A stretch of 64,000 nt of DNA from assembly GCF_002201535.1 (NCBI RefSeq), contig NZ_NIWW01000003.1, positions 186,001 to 250,000 on the forward strand, written 5' to 3'. A program made the position numbers and the translations under genes. Positions 26,247 to 36,800 of the stretch are shown here, in pieces. This DNA comes from Lacimicrobium sp. SS2-24 (GTDB lineage Bacteria; Pseudomonadota; Gammaproteobacteria; Enterobacterales; Alteromonadaceae). Each line of letters opens with the position of its first letter. The first letter of the stretch is position 1. The notes under the pieces are model-generated. The model did no database searches and was not told the origin of the DNA. It was given only the letters and a program-made list of their open reading frames with translations.

Positions 26247-28262
26247 TTACTTATCGAGCAAGCTCAGGGCTTTGTCGGCCACATTGTCGGCCGTAAAACC
26301 AAAGTGTTCCATCAGCGCGCCGCCGGGTGCCGATTCACCAAAGGTGGTCATGCCCACAACCGCACCATTGAAACCGGTATATTTATGCCAGAAGTCCACA
26401 TGAGCGGCTTCAACGGCCACACGACGTGTTACCGCGGCCGGCAACACTGACTCCTTGTAACTGTCGTCCTGCTGATCGAAGACACTGGTGCTTGGCATGG
26501 AGACCACTCTGACGCTGATGCCTTTGGCACTGAGTTTCTCTGCCGCCTGCACGGTAATGGCGACTTCAGAGCCGGTTGCAATCAGGATCACGTCCGCGGT
26601 GCCGTCACAATCCTTGAGTACATAGCCTCCTTTGGCCACGTCACTCAGTTGCTGGGCATTGCGCGACTGGGCTTTTAATCCCTGACGGCTGAATACCAGT
26701 GCGGTAGGCCCATCGGTACGCTCCAGTGACGCTTTCCAGGCCACCGCCGTTTCAGCGGCATCACAGGGACGCCAGGTCTGCAGGTTAGGGGTCAGACGCA
26801 AGTTGGCCAACTGCTCTATGGGTTGGTGAGTGGGCCCGTCCTCCCCCTGACCAATAGAGTCATGGGTATAGACAAAAATATTGGGGATCCCCATCAGCGC
26901 TGACATACGCACCGCATTGCGGGCATATTCCATAAACATCAGGAACGTGGCGCCATAAGCGCGGAAGCCGCCGTGCAGACCAATACCGTTCATGATGGCG
27001 CTCATACCAAATTCCCGCACACCATAGTAAATATAGTTACCACTGGCATCATCGGCCGTCAGACCTTTGGCCCCCGACCACAAGGTCAGATTGGAACCGG
27101 CCAAATCGGCGGAGCCACCAATGACCTCAGGTAAAACCGAGGCAAAGGCTTCGATGCTGTTCTGTGAAGCTTTGCGGCTGGCGATATCTTCCCCTTTGTC
27201 CTGACAGGCCTGAATAAACGCCTCGGCGGTCCTGGCAAAATCTGCGGGCAGCTCTCCCTTAAGACGTCGTTCCAGCTCTTTAGCCAGCTCAGGATGGGCT
27301 TTGGCATAGGCTGAGAATTTTTCATTCCAGCGCTGTTCACGCTGCGCACCCGCTTCCTTGGCATCCCAGCCAGAATACACCTCGGCTGGCACGTCGAAGG
27401 GCGCGTGAGGCCAGTTCAGGTATTCCCGCGCAGCGGCAATTTCATCGTCTCCCAGCGGCGCGCCATGGCAATCGTGGCTTCCGGATTTATTGGGTGACCC
27501 AAAACCGATAATGGTCTTGGTGCAAATCAATGTGGGCTTGGCGGTTTCCGCTTGTGCCTGTTCTATGGCCGCTTTGACCTGCTTAGGATCGTGGCCGTCC
27601 ACATCCTCAATCACGTGCCAGCCATAAGCACGGAAACGTCCGGGGGTATCGTCTGTGAACCATCCTTCAACGTCGCCATCAATGGAAATGCCATTGTCAT
27701 CCCAAAACGCAATCAATTTGCCCAGCCCCAGGGTGCCCGCTAAGGAGCAGGTTTCATGGGACACCCCTTCCATCAGGCAGCCATCCCCGAGGAAACAGTA
27801 AGTGTAGTGATCAATAATCTCGTGGGTCGGACGGTTAAATTGCGCCGCCAGGGTTTTCTCGGCAATCGCCATTCCCACCGCGTTGCTGATGCCCTGCCCC
27901 AGTGGGCCGGTTGTGGTTTCCACACCCGGTGCATAACCATACTCGGGATGGCCGGGGGTTTTTGAATGCAGTTGACGGAAGTTTTTGATCTCTTCTATGG
28001 GTAAGTCGTACCCAGTGAGGTGCAACAGTGAGTAGATCAACATCGAGCCATGACCATTGGACAACACGAACCGATCCCGGTTGGCCCACTGCGGATTGGC
28101 GGGGTTGTGACTCAGAAAATCACACCACAGTACCTGGGCGATATCTGCCATGCCCATCGGGGCACCGGGATGGCCAGATTTGGCTTGTTGTACGGCGTCC
28201 ATGGACAGGGCGCGGATGGCGTTAGCTAATTGTCGGCGATTGACTTCACTGCTCTGGGGCAT
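26247..28262 (-). CDS. tkt: Transketolase
   Basis: Thiamine-diphosphate enzyme of the pentose phosphate pathway moving two-carbon units. It also makes erythrose-4-phosphate, the substrate of the next gene's product. The start is the ATG at 28262 ([19 protein letters not shown]) with AGGAG 5-6 bases upstream. ThDP motif [12 protein letters not shown] lies near residue 155, the pyrimidine-domain [18 protein letters not shown] near 480 (including the E/D and H residues), and the C-terminal domain follows. The length of 671 residues is standard. It is first in the tkt-epd-pgk-fba operon, with a 97-bp gap to epd. Confidence 0.96.
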   Translation of the reverse strand: MPQSSEVNRRQLANAIRALSMDAVQQAKSGHPGAPMGMADIAQVLWCDFLSHNPANPQWANRDRFVLSNGHGSMLIYSLLHLTGYDLPIEEIKNFRQLHSKTPGHPEYGYAPGVETTTGPLGQGISNAVGMAIAEKTLAAQFNRPTHEIIDHYTYCFLGDGCLMEGVSHETCSLAGTLGLGKLIAFWDDNGISIDGDVEGWFTDDTPGRFRAYGWHVIEDVDGHDPKQVKAAIEQAQAETAKPTLICTKTIIGFGSPNKSGSHDCHGAPLGDDEIAAAREYLNWPHAPFDVPAEVYSGWDAKEAGAQREQRWNEKFSAYAKAHPELAKELERRLKGELPADFARTAEAFIQACQDKGEDIASRKASQNSIEAFASVLPEVIGGSADLAGSNLTLWSGAKGLTADDASGNYIYYGVREFGMSAIMNGIGLHGGFRAYGATFLMFMEYARNAVRMSALMGIPNIFVYTHDSIGQGEDGPTHQPIEQLANLRLTPNLQTWRPCDAAETAVAWKASLERTDGPTALVFSRQGLKAQSRNAQQLSDVAKGGYVLKDCDGTADVILIATGSEVAITVQAAEKLSAKGISVRVVSMPSTSVFDQQDDSYKESVLPAAVTRRVAVEAAHVDFWHKYTGFNGAVVGMTTFGESAPGGALMEHFGFTADNVADKALSLLDK

Positions 28263-28450
28263 AAAAACTCCTGCTGGCGTTAACGGGCTGTTGTGCATTT
28301 GGCAAAAAAGGGCGTCTATTCTCGCCCAGCGCCTGTATAACTGCAACGTTGTTGCATCTAATGAAGGCGATAAAAACAGAATAACTTATCCACTCACCGC
28401 AGGGTCACCATTGACCGGACAGGGCGAACTGGCAAGCAAACTTAACAAAT

Positions 28451-28474
28451 GGACATTTAGACGTCTAGATGTAA
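28451..28474 (+). promoter_or_regulatory. Three tandem MetJ boxes upstream of metK
   Basis: Three adjacent 8-mers, GGACATTT, AGACGTCT and AGATGTAA, match the MetJ consensus AGACGTCT at 5, 8 and 5 positions. MetJ binds such tandem boxes cooperatively with SAM as corepressor. The location about 95 bases before metK is standard for feedback repression of SAM synthesis. The remainder of the 305-bp gap between tkt and metK shows no other clear element. Confidence 0.88.
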
Positions 28475-28567
28475 AGGCTGGTATTTTTTGTTCACCAAGG
28501 TAGAATGCGACAAAATGCGGTCGATATAGATCGACACACTTTATTACTCGAATAACGGGGACGTTTT

Positions 28568-29719
28568 ATGGCAAAACATCTGTTTACCTCCGAGTCGGTT
28601 TCTGAAGGGCATCCCGATAAGATTGCCGATCAGATTTCTGATGCAGTACTGGACGCCATTTTAGAGCAGGACAAAAAAGCCCGGGTAGCGTGCGAAACCT
28701 TCGTCAAAACCGGCATGGTCATGGTCGGTGGCGAAATTAATACCACGGCCTGGGTCGATATCGAGCAGCTGGTGCGCGATACCGTACGCGATATCGGTTA
28801 TACCCACTCCGATATGGGCTTTGATGCTGACTCTTGTGCGGTACTCAATGCCATTGGTAAACAGAGCCCCGATATTAACCAGGGTGTGGATCGCAGCCGT
28901 CCTGAAGATCAGGGTGCGGGCGATCAGGGATTGATGTTTGGCTACGCCACCAATGAAACCGACGTGCTCATGCCCGCCCCCATTACCTATGCCCATCGTT
29001 TGGTAAAACGCCAGGCAGAGGTACGTAAAAATGGCAGCCTGAGCTGGCTACGCCCTGATGCCAAGAGCCAGGTCACCTTCGCCTATGAAAACGGTAAACC
29101 GGTGAGCATCGACGCGGTCGTGTTATCTACCCAACATGACGAAACCATCAGTACCCGCGATCTGACTGACGCGGTGATGGAAGAAATCATCAAGCCGGTT
29201 CTGCCTGCTGAATGGCTGACGGCACAGACCAAATACTTTATCAATCCAACCGGTCGTTTTGTGATTGGTGGCCCCATGGGCGATTGCGGCCTGACCGGCC
29301 GTAAGATTATTGTCGACACCTACGGCGGCATGGCCCGTCACGGCGGTGGCGCGTTTTCCGGTAAAGATCCCTCAAAAGTCGATCGTTCCGCGACCTATGC
29401 CGGACGCTATGTGGCCAAGAACATTGTTGCTGCAGGCCTGGCTGACAAGTGCGAAATTCAGGTGTCTTATGCCATTGGTGTCGCAGAGCCCACGTCCATC
29501 AATGTCGATACCTTTGGTACCGGCAAGCTTGACGAAGGCCGGTTAATTGAGCTGGTTCGCGAATTCTTTGATTTGCGTCCTTACGGTCTGCTGAAAATGT
29601 TGGATCTGGAGAAGCCCATCTATCAGGCCACTGCGGCCTATGGTCACTTTGGCCGCGATGCCTTCCCCTGGGAAGCCACTGACAAAGCCGAAGCCCTGCG
29701 CGCTGCGGCTGGTATTTAA
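28568..29719 (+). CDS. metK: S-adenosylmethionine synthetase
   Basis: Makes SAM from methionine and ATP, releasing phosphate and pyrophosphate. The N-terminus [17 protein letters not shown] carries the methionine/ATP motif. [12 protein letters not shown] (about residues 117-128) and [16 protein letters not shown] (about 258-273, phosphate-binding P-loop-like) are the two family signatures. The length of 383 residues equals that of E. coli MetK (384). The ATG at 28568 is preceded by GGGG. It is divergent from tkt and controlled by the MetJ boxes at 28451-28474. A strong hairpin lies 50 bp after the stop. Confidence 0.98.
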   Translation: MAKHLFTSESVSEGHPDKIADQISDAVLDAILEQDKKARVACETFVKTGMVMVGGEINTTAWVDIEQLVRDTVRDIGYTHSDMGFDADSCAVLNAIGKQSPDINQGVDRSRPEDQGAGDQGLMFGYATNETDVLMPAPITYAHRLVKRQAEVRKNGSLSWLRPDAKSQVTFAYENGKPVSIDAVVLSTQHDETISTRDLTDAVMEEIIKPVLPAEWLTAQTKYFINPTGRFVIGGPMGDCGLTGRKIIVDTYGGMARHGGGAFSGKDPSKVDRSATYAGRYVAKNIVAAGLADKCEIQVSYAIGVAEPTSINVDTFGTGKLDEGRLIELVREFFDLRPYGLLKMLDLEKPIYQATAAYGHFGRDAFPWEATDKAEALRAAAGI

Positions 29720-29768
29720 GTTATCAGTTTGCAGCCCTCAGCTTTTCAGAAAAATAGCATAAAGTGAC

Positions 29769-29797
29769 GCACAGAGGCTGATTAGCAGCCTCTGTGC
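29769..29797. terminator. 12-bp perfect hairpin after metK
   Basis: GCACAGAGGCTG (29769-29780) and CAGCCTCTGTGC (29786-29797) form a perfect stem with a 5-base loop. No T-run follows, so it may be a weak or factor-assisted terminator, or an mRNA 3'-end stabiliser for metK. The rest of 29720-29978 shows nothing further. Confidence 0.6.
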
Positions 29798-29978
29798 ATT
29801 CAGCCAACTGCTACCCCATAAACATCTGCGCCTTCAACCTCAATAAACCAGCGTGCAATAGCAGTACTGCGTTTTCTTATTGCTGAAAGCGGATTACGGA
29901 CTGCTTTGTCCATTGCAGCTTGGCAAATCCCGCCGGGGCGCGCAAAATAGCATGACTGTTTTTACGCAAGGAATTGCC

Positions 29979-30776
29979 ATGACGTTTCGTTTACTCTGTA
30001 TTTCACTCCTGTGCATAGCCTGTCTCAGTGCCTGCACCACCTCGCCCACCGGCCGCAAGACCATCAAGCTGTATTCCTCTTCCCAGTTAGCCAATATGGG
30101 CACACAGGCCTTTGACAGCATGAAGAGCGAACAAAAAGTCTCCTCAAAAACGGTGGAAAATGAATATGTCCGCTGCATTGCCACACACATTGCGCAGCAA
30201 GTGCCAGATAACGTGTTTGCCGGTGAATGGGAAGTGGTAGTGTTTGATGAAGACCAGATCAATGCCTTTGCCCTGCCAGGTGGTAAAATTGGTGTCTATA
30301 CCGGGCTGTTAAACGTGGCGGAGAACCAGCATCAGCTGGCAGCTGTAATTGGCCATGAGGTGGCCCATGTCATTGCCGAGCACGGCAATGAGCGCATGTC
30401 CAGCGGCACCCTCATTAATCTGGGGATGGAAGCCACCAATCAGATTTTACAAAGTAATCAGGTAGGACAAACCCCAATGATTATGTCGGCCATTGGTTTA
30501 GGTGTTCAGGTGGGCGTGCAGTTGCCCTTCAGTCGCACCCACGAGTCTGAAGCCGATATTATCGGCCTGGATCTGATGGCCAAAGCCGGTTTTGACCCAC
30601 AGCAATCCGTTAATTTGTGGCAGAACATGGCCAAAGCCAGTGGCGGCCAGCGGCAACCGGAGTTGTTGTCGACTCACCCGGCCCCGGATAGCCGTATCAA
30701 AATGCTGCAAAAGAACATGAAAGGCGCCATGCAGTCCTATAAGCTCAGTAAAAATAAGCCCAACTGTCGTCCCTGA
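29979..30776 (+). CDS. loiP: M48-family lipoprotein metalloprotease LoiP-like
   Basis: Zinc endopeptidase anchored in the envelope and thought to take part in outer-membrane quality control. The start at 29979 (MTFRLLCISLLC) has AAGGA 7 bases upstream. The signal sequence ends in the lipobox LSAC with Cys19 as lipidation site. The zinc motif HEVAH is at residues 126-130, and the third ligand is in SEADIIGLDLMAKAG. The length is 265 residues. The neighbourhood (metK, tkt) matches the E. coli locus, where loiP (yggG) sits beside tktA, which supports LoiP over BepA or YcaL. Confidence 0.85.
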   Translation: MTFRLLCISLLCIACLSACTTSPTGRKTIKLYSSSQLANMGTQAFDSMKSEQKVSSKTVENEYVRCIATHIAQQVPDNVFAGEWEVVVFDEDQINAFALPGGKIGVYTGLLNVAENQHQLAAVIGHEVAHVIAEHGNERMSSGTLINLGMEATNQILQSNQVGQTPMIMSAIGLGVQVGVQLPFSRTHESEADIIGLDLMAKAGFDPQQSVNLWQNMAKASGGQRQPELLSTHPAPDSRIKMLQKNMKGAMQSYKLSKNKPNCRP

Positions 30777-30833
30777 GAACCGCTTTTTAGCCAATCAGAC
30801 TAATGGCATGGCGGTGTCATTAACAATCAGAAC

Positions 30834-30857
30834 GAAAAAGGGAGCCCACGGGCTCCC
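30834..30857 (-). terminator. Rho-independent terminator of mscS
   Basis: GGGAGCCC and GGGCTCCC (30840-30847 and 30850-30857) form an 8-bp stem with a tight loop. On the minus strand it is followed by TTTTTCG. It lies 37 bases after the mscS stop. Confidence 0.85.
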
Positions 30858-30893
30858 TGATACTGTTTCAGCTTATTGCGCGTTATTACCTCT

Positions 30894-31721
30894 TTACGCT
30901 TCGCTTTCTTCCTTATGCAAATGCACATCCATTTGTGGGAAGGGAATGCCGATACCTTCCTGGTCGAAACGCAGTTTAACCGCTTCGGTAAAATCAAACT
31001 TTAGCGCCCAGTAATCGGCGGTCTTAACCCAGGGACGCACCACAAAGTTGACACTGCTGTCCGCCAGTTCTGACACCGCCACCTGAGGAGCAGGATCTTT
31101 CAATATCCGCTCATCGGCCTCCAGCATTTCCTTCAGGATTTCCTTGGCTTTGCGCAGATCGCTGTCATACGAAATCCCTACCACCATATCCACTCGTCGG
31201 GTATCCATGGCCGAATAATTGACGATATTGTCACCGTAGATATTGCCATTAGGGACAATCACCATTTTGTTATCCGGTGTGGTAAACATGGTGGTAAAAA
31301 TACCAATGTGTTTAACGGACCCGGCTGTGCCCCCGGCTTCCACATAATCCCCGGCTTTGAAAGGACGGAATACCAGTAACAACACCCCAGCTGCAAAATT
31401 CTGCAGTGAATCTTTCATGGACAGACCAATGGCCAGGCCGGCGGCACCAAATATTGCTACCAATGACGTGGTGTCCACACCCAGCTGATCCAGTGATGCG
31501 ATGATCACAAAGAGCATTAACAAGGCTTTGATGATGGACTTGATAAAGCTCACCAACATCGTGTCATACTTGGAACGGGCCATGACCTTGCCAAGCAGAT
31601 TGACAATCACGCTCACCACTATCCGTCCGACAATGAAAATAATCAGCGCAAAGGCGATATTGATTCCCCAGGGAATCAGATAGGTATCGATCATTTCCGC
31701 CATTTTTTCAGTTTCAAACAT
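30894..31721 (-). CDS. mscS: Small-conductance mechanosensitive channel MscS
   Basis: Tension-gated inner-membrane channel releasing solutes on osmotic downshock. The start at 31721 (MFETEKMAEM) has AGGAG 7 bases upstream. There are three transmembrane helices in the first 130 residues. TM3 contains the glycine/alanine-rich pore helix (IFGAAGLAIGLSMKDSLQNFAAG). The beta domain follows (RPFKAGDYVEAGGTAGSVKHIG, TPDNKMVIVPNGNIYGDNIVNYS). The 275 residues fit the short MscS class (E. coli 286). In E. coli mscS (yggB) lies next to fbaA-pgk-epd, so this is conserved synteny. It diverges from tamA. Confidence 0.93.
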   Translation of the reverse strand: MFETEKMAEMIDTYLIPWGINIAFALIIFIVGRIVVSVIVNLLGKVMARSKYDTMLVSFIKSIIKALLMLFVIIASLDQLGVDTTSLVAIFGAAGLAIGLSMKDSLQNFAAGVLLLVFRPFKAGDYVEAGGTAGSVKHIGIFTTMFTTPDNKMVIVPNGNIYGDNIVNYSAMDTRRVDMVVGISYDSDLRKAKEILKEMLEADERILKDPAPQVAVSELADSSVNFVVRPWVKTADYWALKFDFTEAVKLRFDQEGIGIPFPQMDVHLHKEESEA

Positions 31722-31918
31722 GTCTTCTCTCCTGATGTAAAATACACTCCCAACGCTATACCGATCGGCATAGCTGATGACTCTGTCACAGCGCACACAT
31801 TTAACGTGTCCGACGACCTTGTTTCGCCCCTTTTCTGAACACCGTCAGACCTTCAAGAGCGGGTCTTGCCGCAGAACATATGCGTATCACTGAGGGAACA
31901 ATCAGCTATGCAGATTGG

Positions 31919-31973
31919 TACTGGCTACAGCATAATAGAAGCTCCGGCAAAGGAGCCAGTATTTTCTATGCTG
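31919..31973 (+). other. Structured leader with mutually exclusive stems upstream of tamA
   Basis: TACTGGCT (31919-31926) can pair with AGCCAGTA (31954-31961). CAGCATA (31928-31934) can pair with TATGCTG (31967-31973), enclosing GCTCC/GGAGC (31941-31945, 31952-31956). The two outer pairings cross, so they would be alternatives or a pseudoknot. ATTTTCT follows the inner hairpin. The region lies about 100-150 bp before tamA in the 350-bp mscS-tamA gap, which otherwise shows no gene. Confidence 0.4.
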
Positions 31974-32071
31974 AAAGTGGTACAAGTGCTACCTTACTTG
32001 TTAGTATGCCAATACATCTCGGTGAGTAATATCACCGCCCATCGGGTAAACTCGCGCTCTAAATTGACTCA

Positions 32072-33874
32072 TTGCAAACGGACGAAACCACAGCGTTGAT
32101 CACTTTTTTATTCCAGTTATTCCTTAATCCGGCAAAAACCCTGTTGCGGTTGTTACTGCTATTGAGTCTGGCCTGCCCGCTTTCGGCCTTTGCCGATAGC
32201 GCATTGGATCTAAAGATAGAAGGCGCTAACGAGGCGCAGCACTCAAATATACTCGCCTACCTGGGTGCGCTGCCCAAAGACCCGGCACTGGTCAATCGCT
32301 TTATCGCCAAAATGCCACAACGCACACAACAGGCGATGATCGCGCTTGGCTATAACACGGCTCAGGTGAATTTGCAGATTGACCGCGAGGTTCAGCCTGT
32401 CGAGGTGACACTGAGTATCACTCCTGGAGAGCCGACACGGATCACCCAAATCAACGTCACAGTCTCGGGTGAAGGACAACAGGATCCCGGATTCGAAGAC
32501 ATCATCGCCGCGATTCGCCAGCAAACCGGGGCCGTGCTCAATCACGGAGAGTATGAAGACTGGAAAGATGAGATCCAAAATTATGCCCGTAATCAGGGAT
32601 ATCTGAATGGACGCTGGGTCAACAAAGAGTTACTGGTCGATCCTACACAACACCAGGCCACCATTGTGCTTGAGTATGCATCCGGACAGCGACATCGTTT
32701 GGGTGAGATACGCTTTAGTGGCTCGTCTTTGTCAGCTGAGTTATTGGCTCGTCTCTCTCCTTTACAGGAAGACGCGTATTATCAGGTATCTCACCTGAGC
32801 AAACTGGAATCGACCCTGCGCAAATCCGGTTATTTTTCCGAGGTGCAGGTTATTCCGCAGATGCAGCAGATCAGCGATTTACATGTGCCCATTAAAGTAA
32901 AATTGCAGGATGCCAGCAGCCACAGTTTTCAGGTGGGTCTGGGTTATGTCACGGATACCGGTCCCCGTGCCCAGTTCAACTGGCAAACACCGCGGGTAAA
33001 CCGGTATGGACACAGTCAGCAAACCACCATTCGGTATTCCACGGTTAATCCCTATGTAAACTTTTTCTACAAGATTCCGGGACAGGATCCCAATAACCAG
33101 CATTACCAGTTACGTCTGGGACTTGAGAAGAATGATTTTGGCGATTTGGCCAGTAACCAACAGCACGCCGCCGTAGTCAGGCAGGATGTGAAAGGGCGCT
33201 GGGTAGTGAACACGCAGGTGCGCTGGCTGTCTGAGCAGTGGAGTCTGGATGGTCAGGATTTTGAAGGCAATTACTTGCTGCCCGGTATTGCCCTCTCTCG
33301 CACCCGTCGTCAGGGTCCGGTACGGGATCCTTCCGGTGGCTTTATGCAAAGTTATCAGCTTGAGGTCACTGACGATGCAATTGGCTCGGCAGGACGTTTA
33401 TTTCGCGCCACCGCATTCTGGAAGTGGCTGGATCGCTGGGATGATCACCGTTTGGTATTGCGCGCACAGCTGGGGGCAAATATTACCGGTTCTGATGATA
33501 ACGAGGATATTGCTCCGTCCCTGCGCTTCTTTGCCGGTGGCGATCAGAGCATCAGGGGCTTCGCCTACAACAGCCTCGGTCCAGTTCGTCAGATTGATAC
33601 CGGTACTAGCATAGAAGACATCGTGGTCGGTGGTAAATTGCTGGCGGTAGCTTCAGCGGAATATCAGCACTACCTCAATAACAACTGGCGGCTTGCACTC
33701 TTTACCGATGCCGGGAATGCCTTTAACCGGGGGCACTTTGAACTCAAACAATCGGTGGGTACCGGATTGCATTGGCTGTCGCCTGTCGGCGCCATTCGTC
33801 TGGAAGTGGCCTATGGGATTAGCGAAGACAACCCGCCGTGGCGTCTGCATATCAGTATGGGGGCCGAACTGTGA
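32072..33874 (+). CDS. tamA: Translocation and assembly module outer-membrane subunit TamA
   Basis: BamA/Omp85-family protein that with TamB moves lipids or barrel proteins to the outer membrane. A signal sequence (LLRLLLLLSLACPLSAFA) is followed by three POTRA domains (about residues 40-260) and a 16-strand barrel with the Omp85 hallmark FFAGGDQSIRGFAYNSLGP and the C-terminal HISMGAEL strand. No ATG start exists in frame before the signal peptide. TTG at 32072 or 32096 are candidates and neither has a good ribosome site. The length of about 600 residues fits (E. coli 577). The stop overlaps the GTG of tamB. Confidence 0.93.
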   Translation: MQTDETTALITFLFQLFLNPAKTLLRLLLLLSLACPLSAFADSALDLKIEGANEAQHSNILAYLGALPKDPALVNRFIAKMPQRTQQAMIALGYNTAQVNLQIDREVQPVEVTLSITPGEPTRITQINVTVSGEGQQDPGFEDIIAAIRQQTGAVLNHGEYEDWKDEIQNYARNQGYLNGRWVNKELLVDPTQHQATIVLEYASGQRHRLGEIRFSGSSLSAELLARLSPLQEDAYYQVSHLSKLESTLRKSGYFSEVQVIPQMQQISDLHVPIKVKLQDASSHSFQVGLGYVTDTGPRAQFNWQTPRVNRYGHSQQTTIRYSTVNPYVNFFYKIPGQDPNNQHYQLRLGLEKNDFGDLASNQQHAAVVRQDVKGRWVVNTQVRWLSEQWSLDGQDFEGNYLLPGIALSRTRRQGPVRDPSGGFMQSYQLEVTDDAIGSAGRLFRATAFWKWLDRWDDHRLVLRAQLGANITGSDDNEDIAPSLRFFAGGDQSIRGFAYNSLGPVRQIDTGTSIEDIVVGGKLLAVASAEYQHYLNNNWRLALFTDAGNAFNRGHFELKQSVGTGLHWLSPVGAIRLEVAYGISEDNPPWRLHISMGAEL

Positions 33875-36800
33875 GTAAAAGGCTCAATCTCAAGCGCTGG
33901 CTGCGTTGGATACTCATTACCCTTGGGGTACTCCTGCTGCTGATTGCCGCTGCCATTTTCTGGATAGGCGGCACACAGAGTGGCAGTCACTGGGCATTAC
34001 AACAAGCCAGAGCGGTTGTGCCCGCGTTCAACTATCAAAGCAGCAGCGGCAGTTTGCTAAGAGGCATAACCCTGACGGGGGTAACCTACAGCGACAACAG
34101 CATTACACTGAACGTGGCAGAGGTGTCTTTGGATCTCTCCGCCCGGGCACTGCTGCTGCCACGACTGCAAATACAGCGACTGGTGGCAAAGGGCATAGAC
34201 GCGACGCTGCCGGAGTCCAATTCCCCATCGCCCGAGCCAGGCACATTTAATGGCACACAGAAAATTGATCTGCCCCACTGGTTGCCCCCCATTCGGGTCA
34301 GCCAGCTGCAATTACAAAACGTTTCATTACAAACCCCTTCACTGAGGATGAGCTGGCAGCAACTGGATGCCAAAGCGAGACTGAATAAGGCGCGCTTTAC
34401 CCTGTCGACACTGTCGCTGTTAAAGCTGCACCTGGTGCTAGCAGAAAACAGCTCTGGCGAAACTAACGAGGGACCCTGGCCGCTTGCTGCATTGCCTCAT
34501 ATGATTGCACCGGTCAATACGCTTATCGAGGACCTGCGCCTGATGCAGACGCGTATTGAACAGCCTGGTTCTGATACCCGGATTGCCGAGCTTAAACTCA
34601 AACTAAGCTGGCTTTCAGACAAACTTAGCATCAAGACGCTCAGCATCGATGCGCCCGCTTTCGGTACCCTGGCCATGCAGGCAGACGCGACACTCAAACA
34701 TCCGTATCCTGTGACCCTGTCGAGTACCTTCAGGCCCTCAGCGTCCCTGCTACCTGAAAACATCGACCGTGGTCGCTGGCAGCTGCTGGCAAGAGGCGAC
34801 CTGACGCGCCTCAACACATCACTGACGCAAGAAAAACTCTTCATCCTTGAAGGCCAGGCCAATCTCACCGACGCCCTGCTCCCCTTTGAGGTCAACTGGA
34901 CCTTACAACCCTCGCCACAACTTCTGGCGCTGCTGCCTGTGAACATACCAGCCGAAGCGCAATTGCAACTGATTGATGCCAGTGGCCGTATCAATGGCAA
35001 CCTGAAAAAGCAGATTCTGTCCGCCAATTTAGGCTTCAGCGGCGCAGGATTGGGCCCCAGGCAACCTGCACGCATTAGCCTTAACGCCGAACATCATTCA
35101 AAACAGCTACAGGCTATCCGACTCAAGCTGGACGACGCGGATACGGGCTCCTCTTTGGTGTTGTCAGGCGCGCTGAATTATGAACAGCCGCTACAGGCAC
35201 AGCTGAACGGCGATATCACCCATCTTGCGGTGGATACCCCCCTGTTGCCCTACCTGGGCCACATAAAGGGGCAAATCCAGCTAGACGGCAATATGAGTGA
35301 ACAGCAGTGGCAGCTCAATGTGCATCACACCGAGCTACTCGGCAGCCTCAACAATACCCCCTTGTCGGTATCCGCGATGGGGCAGATCACGCAAACCAAT
35401 GACCTATTGAGTATCAGTGAACTCAACCTTGCAGGTAAAGCCCTGGGCGCCGAGCTGAATATCGCCGGTCGGGTTGACAAAAACTGGGCCATCACCGGGA
35501 CTCTGACCAGCAAGGATCTGAGCCTGATAACCGATACCGTACAGGGCGAAATGGCAACCCGCTTTAATCTCAGTGGAGACCTTAAAACCCCTACACTGAC
35601 CACTTCAGGTAATCTGGCAAGACTGAATTACCAGCAATACCAAAGCAATGACCTGAGCTTCGAAGCACAGTATCAGCACCGCGACAATCCCATTGTTGAT
35701 GTGCAGGTAACGGCGCCCGCCATTCATATTGACGCACAACGGCTACTGCATGCCGAATTGTCGTTAGTGGGCTCACAAAACGATCATCAGCTCCGTGTTG
35801 ACGTTGGCGGTGACCTGCAGGCCAGCGCCAGTATCTCAGGAAGCGCCGACCAGTCACTGAGGCAGTGGCAGGGACAACTGCAAACCTTGAGTGTGAGCGC
35901 GATGAAAGAGCACTGGCAGCTCGCTGAGCGCACCGGTATCCGTGTTACTGATGGCCAGCTCAGTATCGATGCCCATTGCTACAAGGGCAAGTTCAGTCAA
36001 ATTTGCCTTGAGCAACCGCTGAGGCTGCCAGAGACAAAAGATATTCTGATCAGTGCCGAGATGGATTACGGTGAATGGGCCAAGCAGACGCCCGGCAGTC
36101 AGCGCCTGTCCGGGCAGGCCAGTCTGCAGGGAAAAATCGGCTTAGTGGAGCAAGGTTTACCCCAACTGGATATTAACCTGACAAGCAGTGCCGGTAGTCT
36201 GCATTACGTCAGCGAAAGCGAAGAGATTGCCCTGCTGGACTGGCAGCAAGGCAGCTTCGCCCTGCAATCACAAAATCAGCAACTGGTTTTAACGGGCGAG
36301 CTCAAACGTGCTGACAGTGAGCCCTTGCTGAATGTGAAGATGGCGCTGAGCGACAGGGACTCGCAAAGTGTGCAAGGCAGGCTACTCCTCACCCCCATTC
36401 CCTTGCAGAGTTTTAAGCAATTTGTGCCCGAGTTCAATGAGCTTAAGGGTACCCTGGCTGCCGACATCAGAGTCAGTGGCGCGCTCTACCAGCCAAAGCT
36501 GTCCGGACAGTTGCTGGTTGAAAACACACAACTCAGGTTGTCGGCAAATCAGACTGGTATTCAGGATCTCAACCTGAAAATCGATTTCGAGGGCAACTCG
36601 ACTCATTTCACTGGACAGTTTGCCATGGGTGAGGGCTCAGCCACGTTACAGGGCAACAGCAACTGGGATACCAGCAAGCAAGATTGGCGCGATGCACTGA
36701 CTCTGGAGGCATCTCTGCAGGGCAATGCCCTGCAATTGCAATCATTGCCTGAACTACGTGCAACGGTCAGCCCGGATATGCAGGTCAGCTTTGACCAACA

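Noticed and set aside
31866-32099. 77-codon forward ORF before tamA
   Set aside because: Crosses the hairpin region and overlaps the tamA start, and has no ribosome site or protein-like composition.
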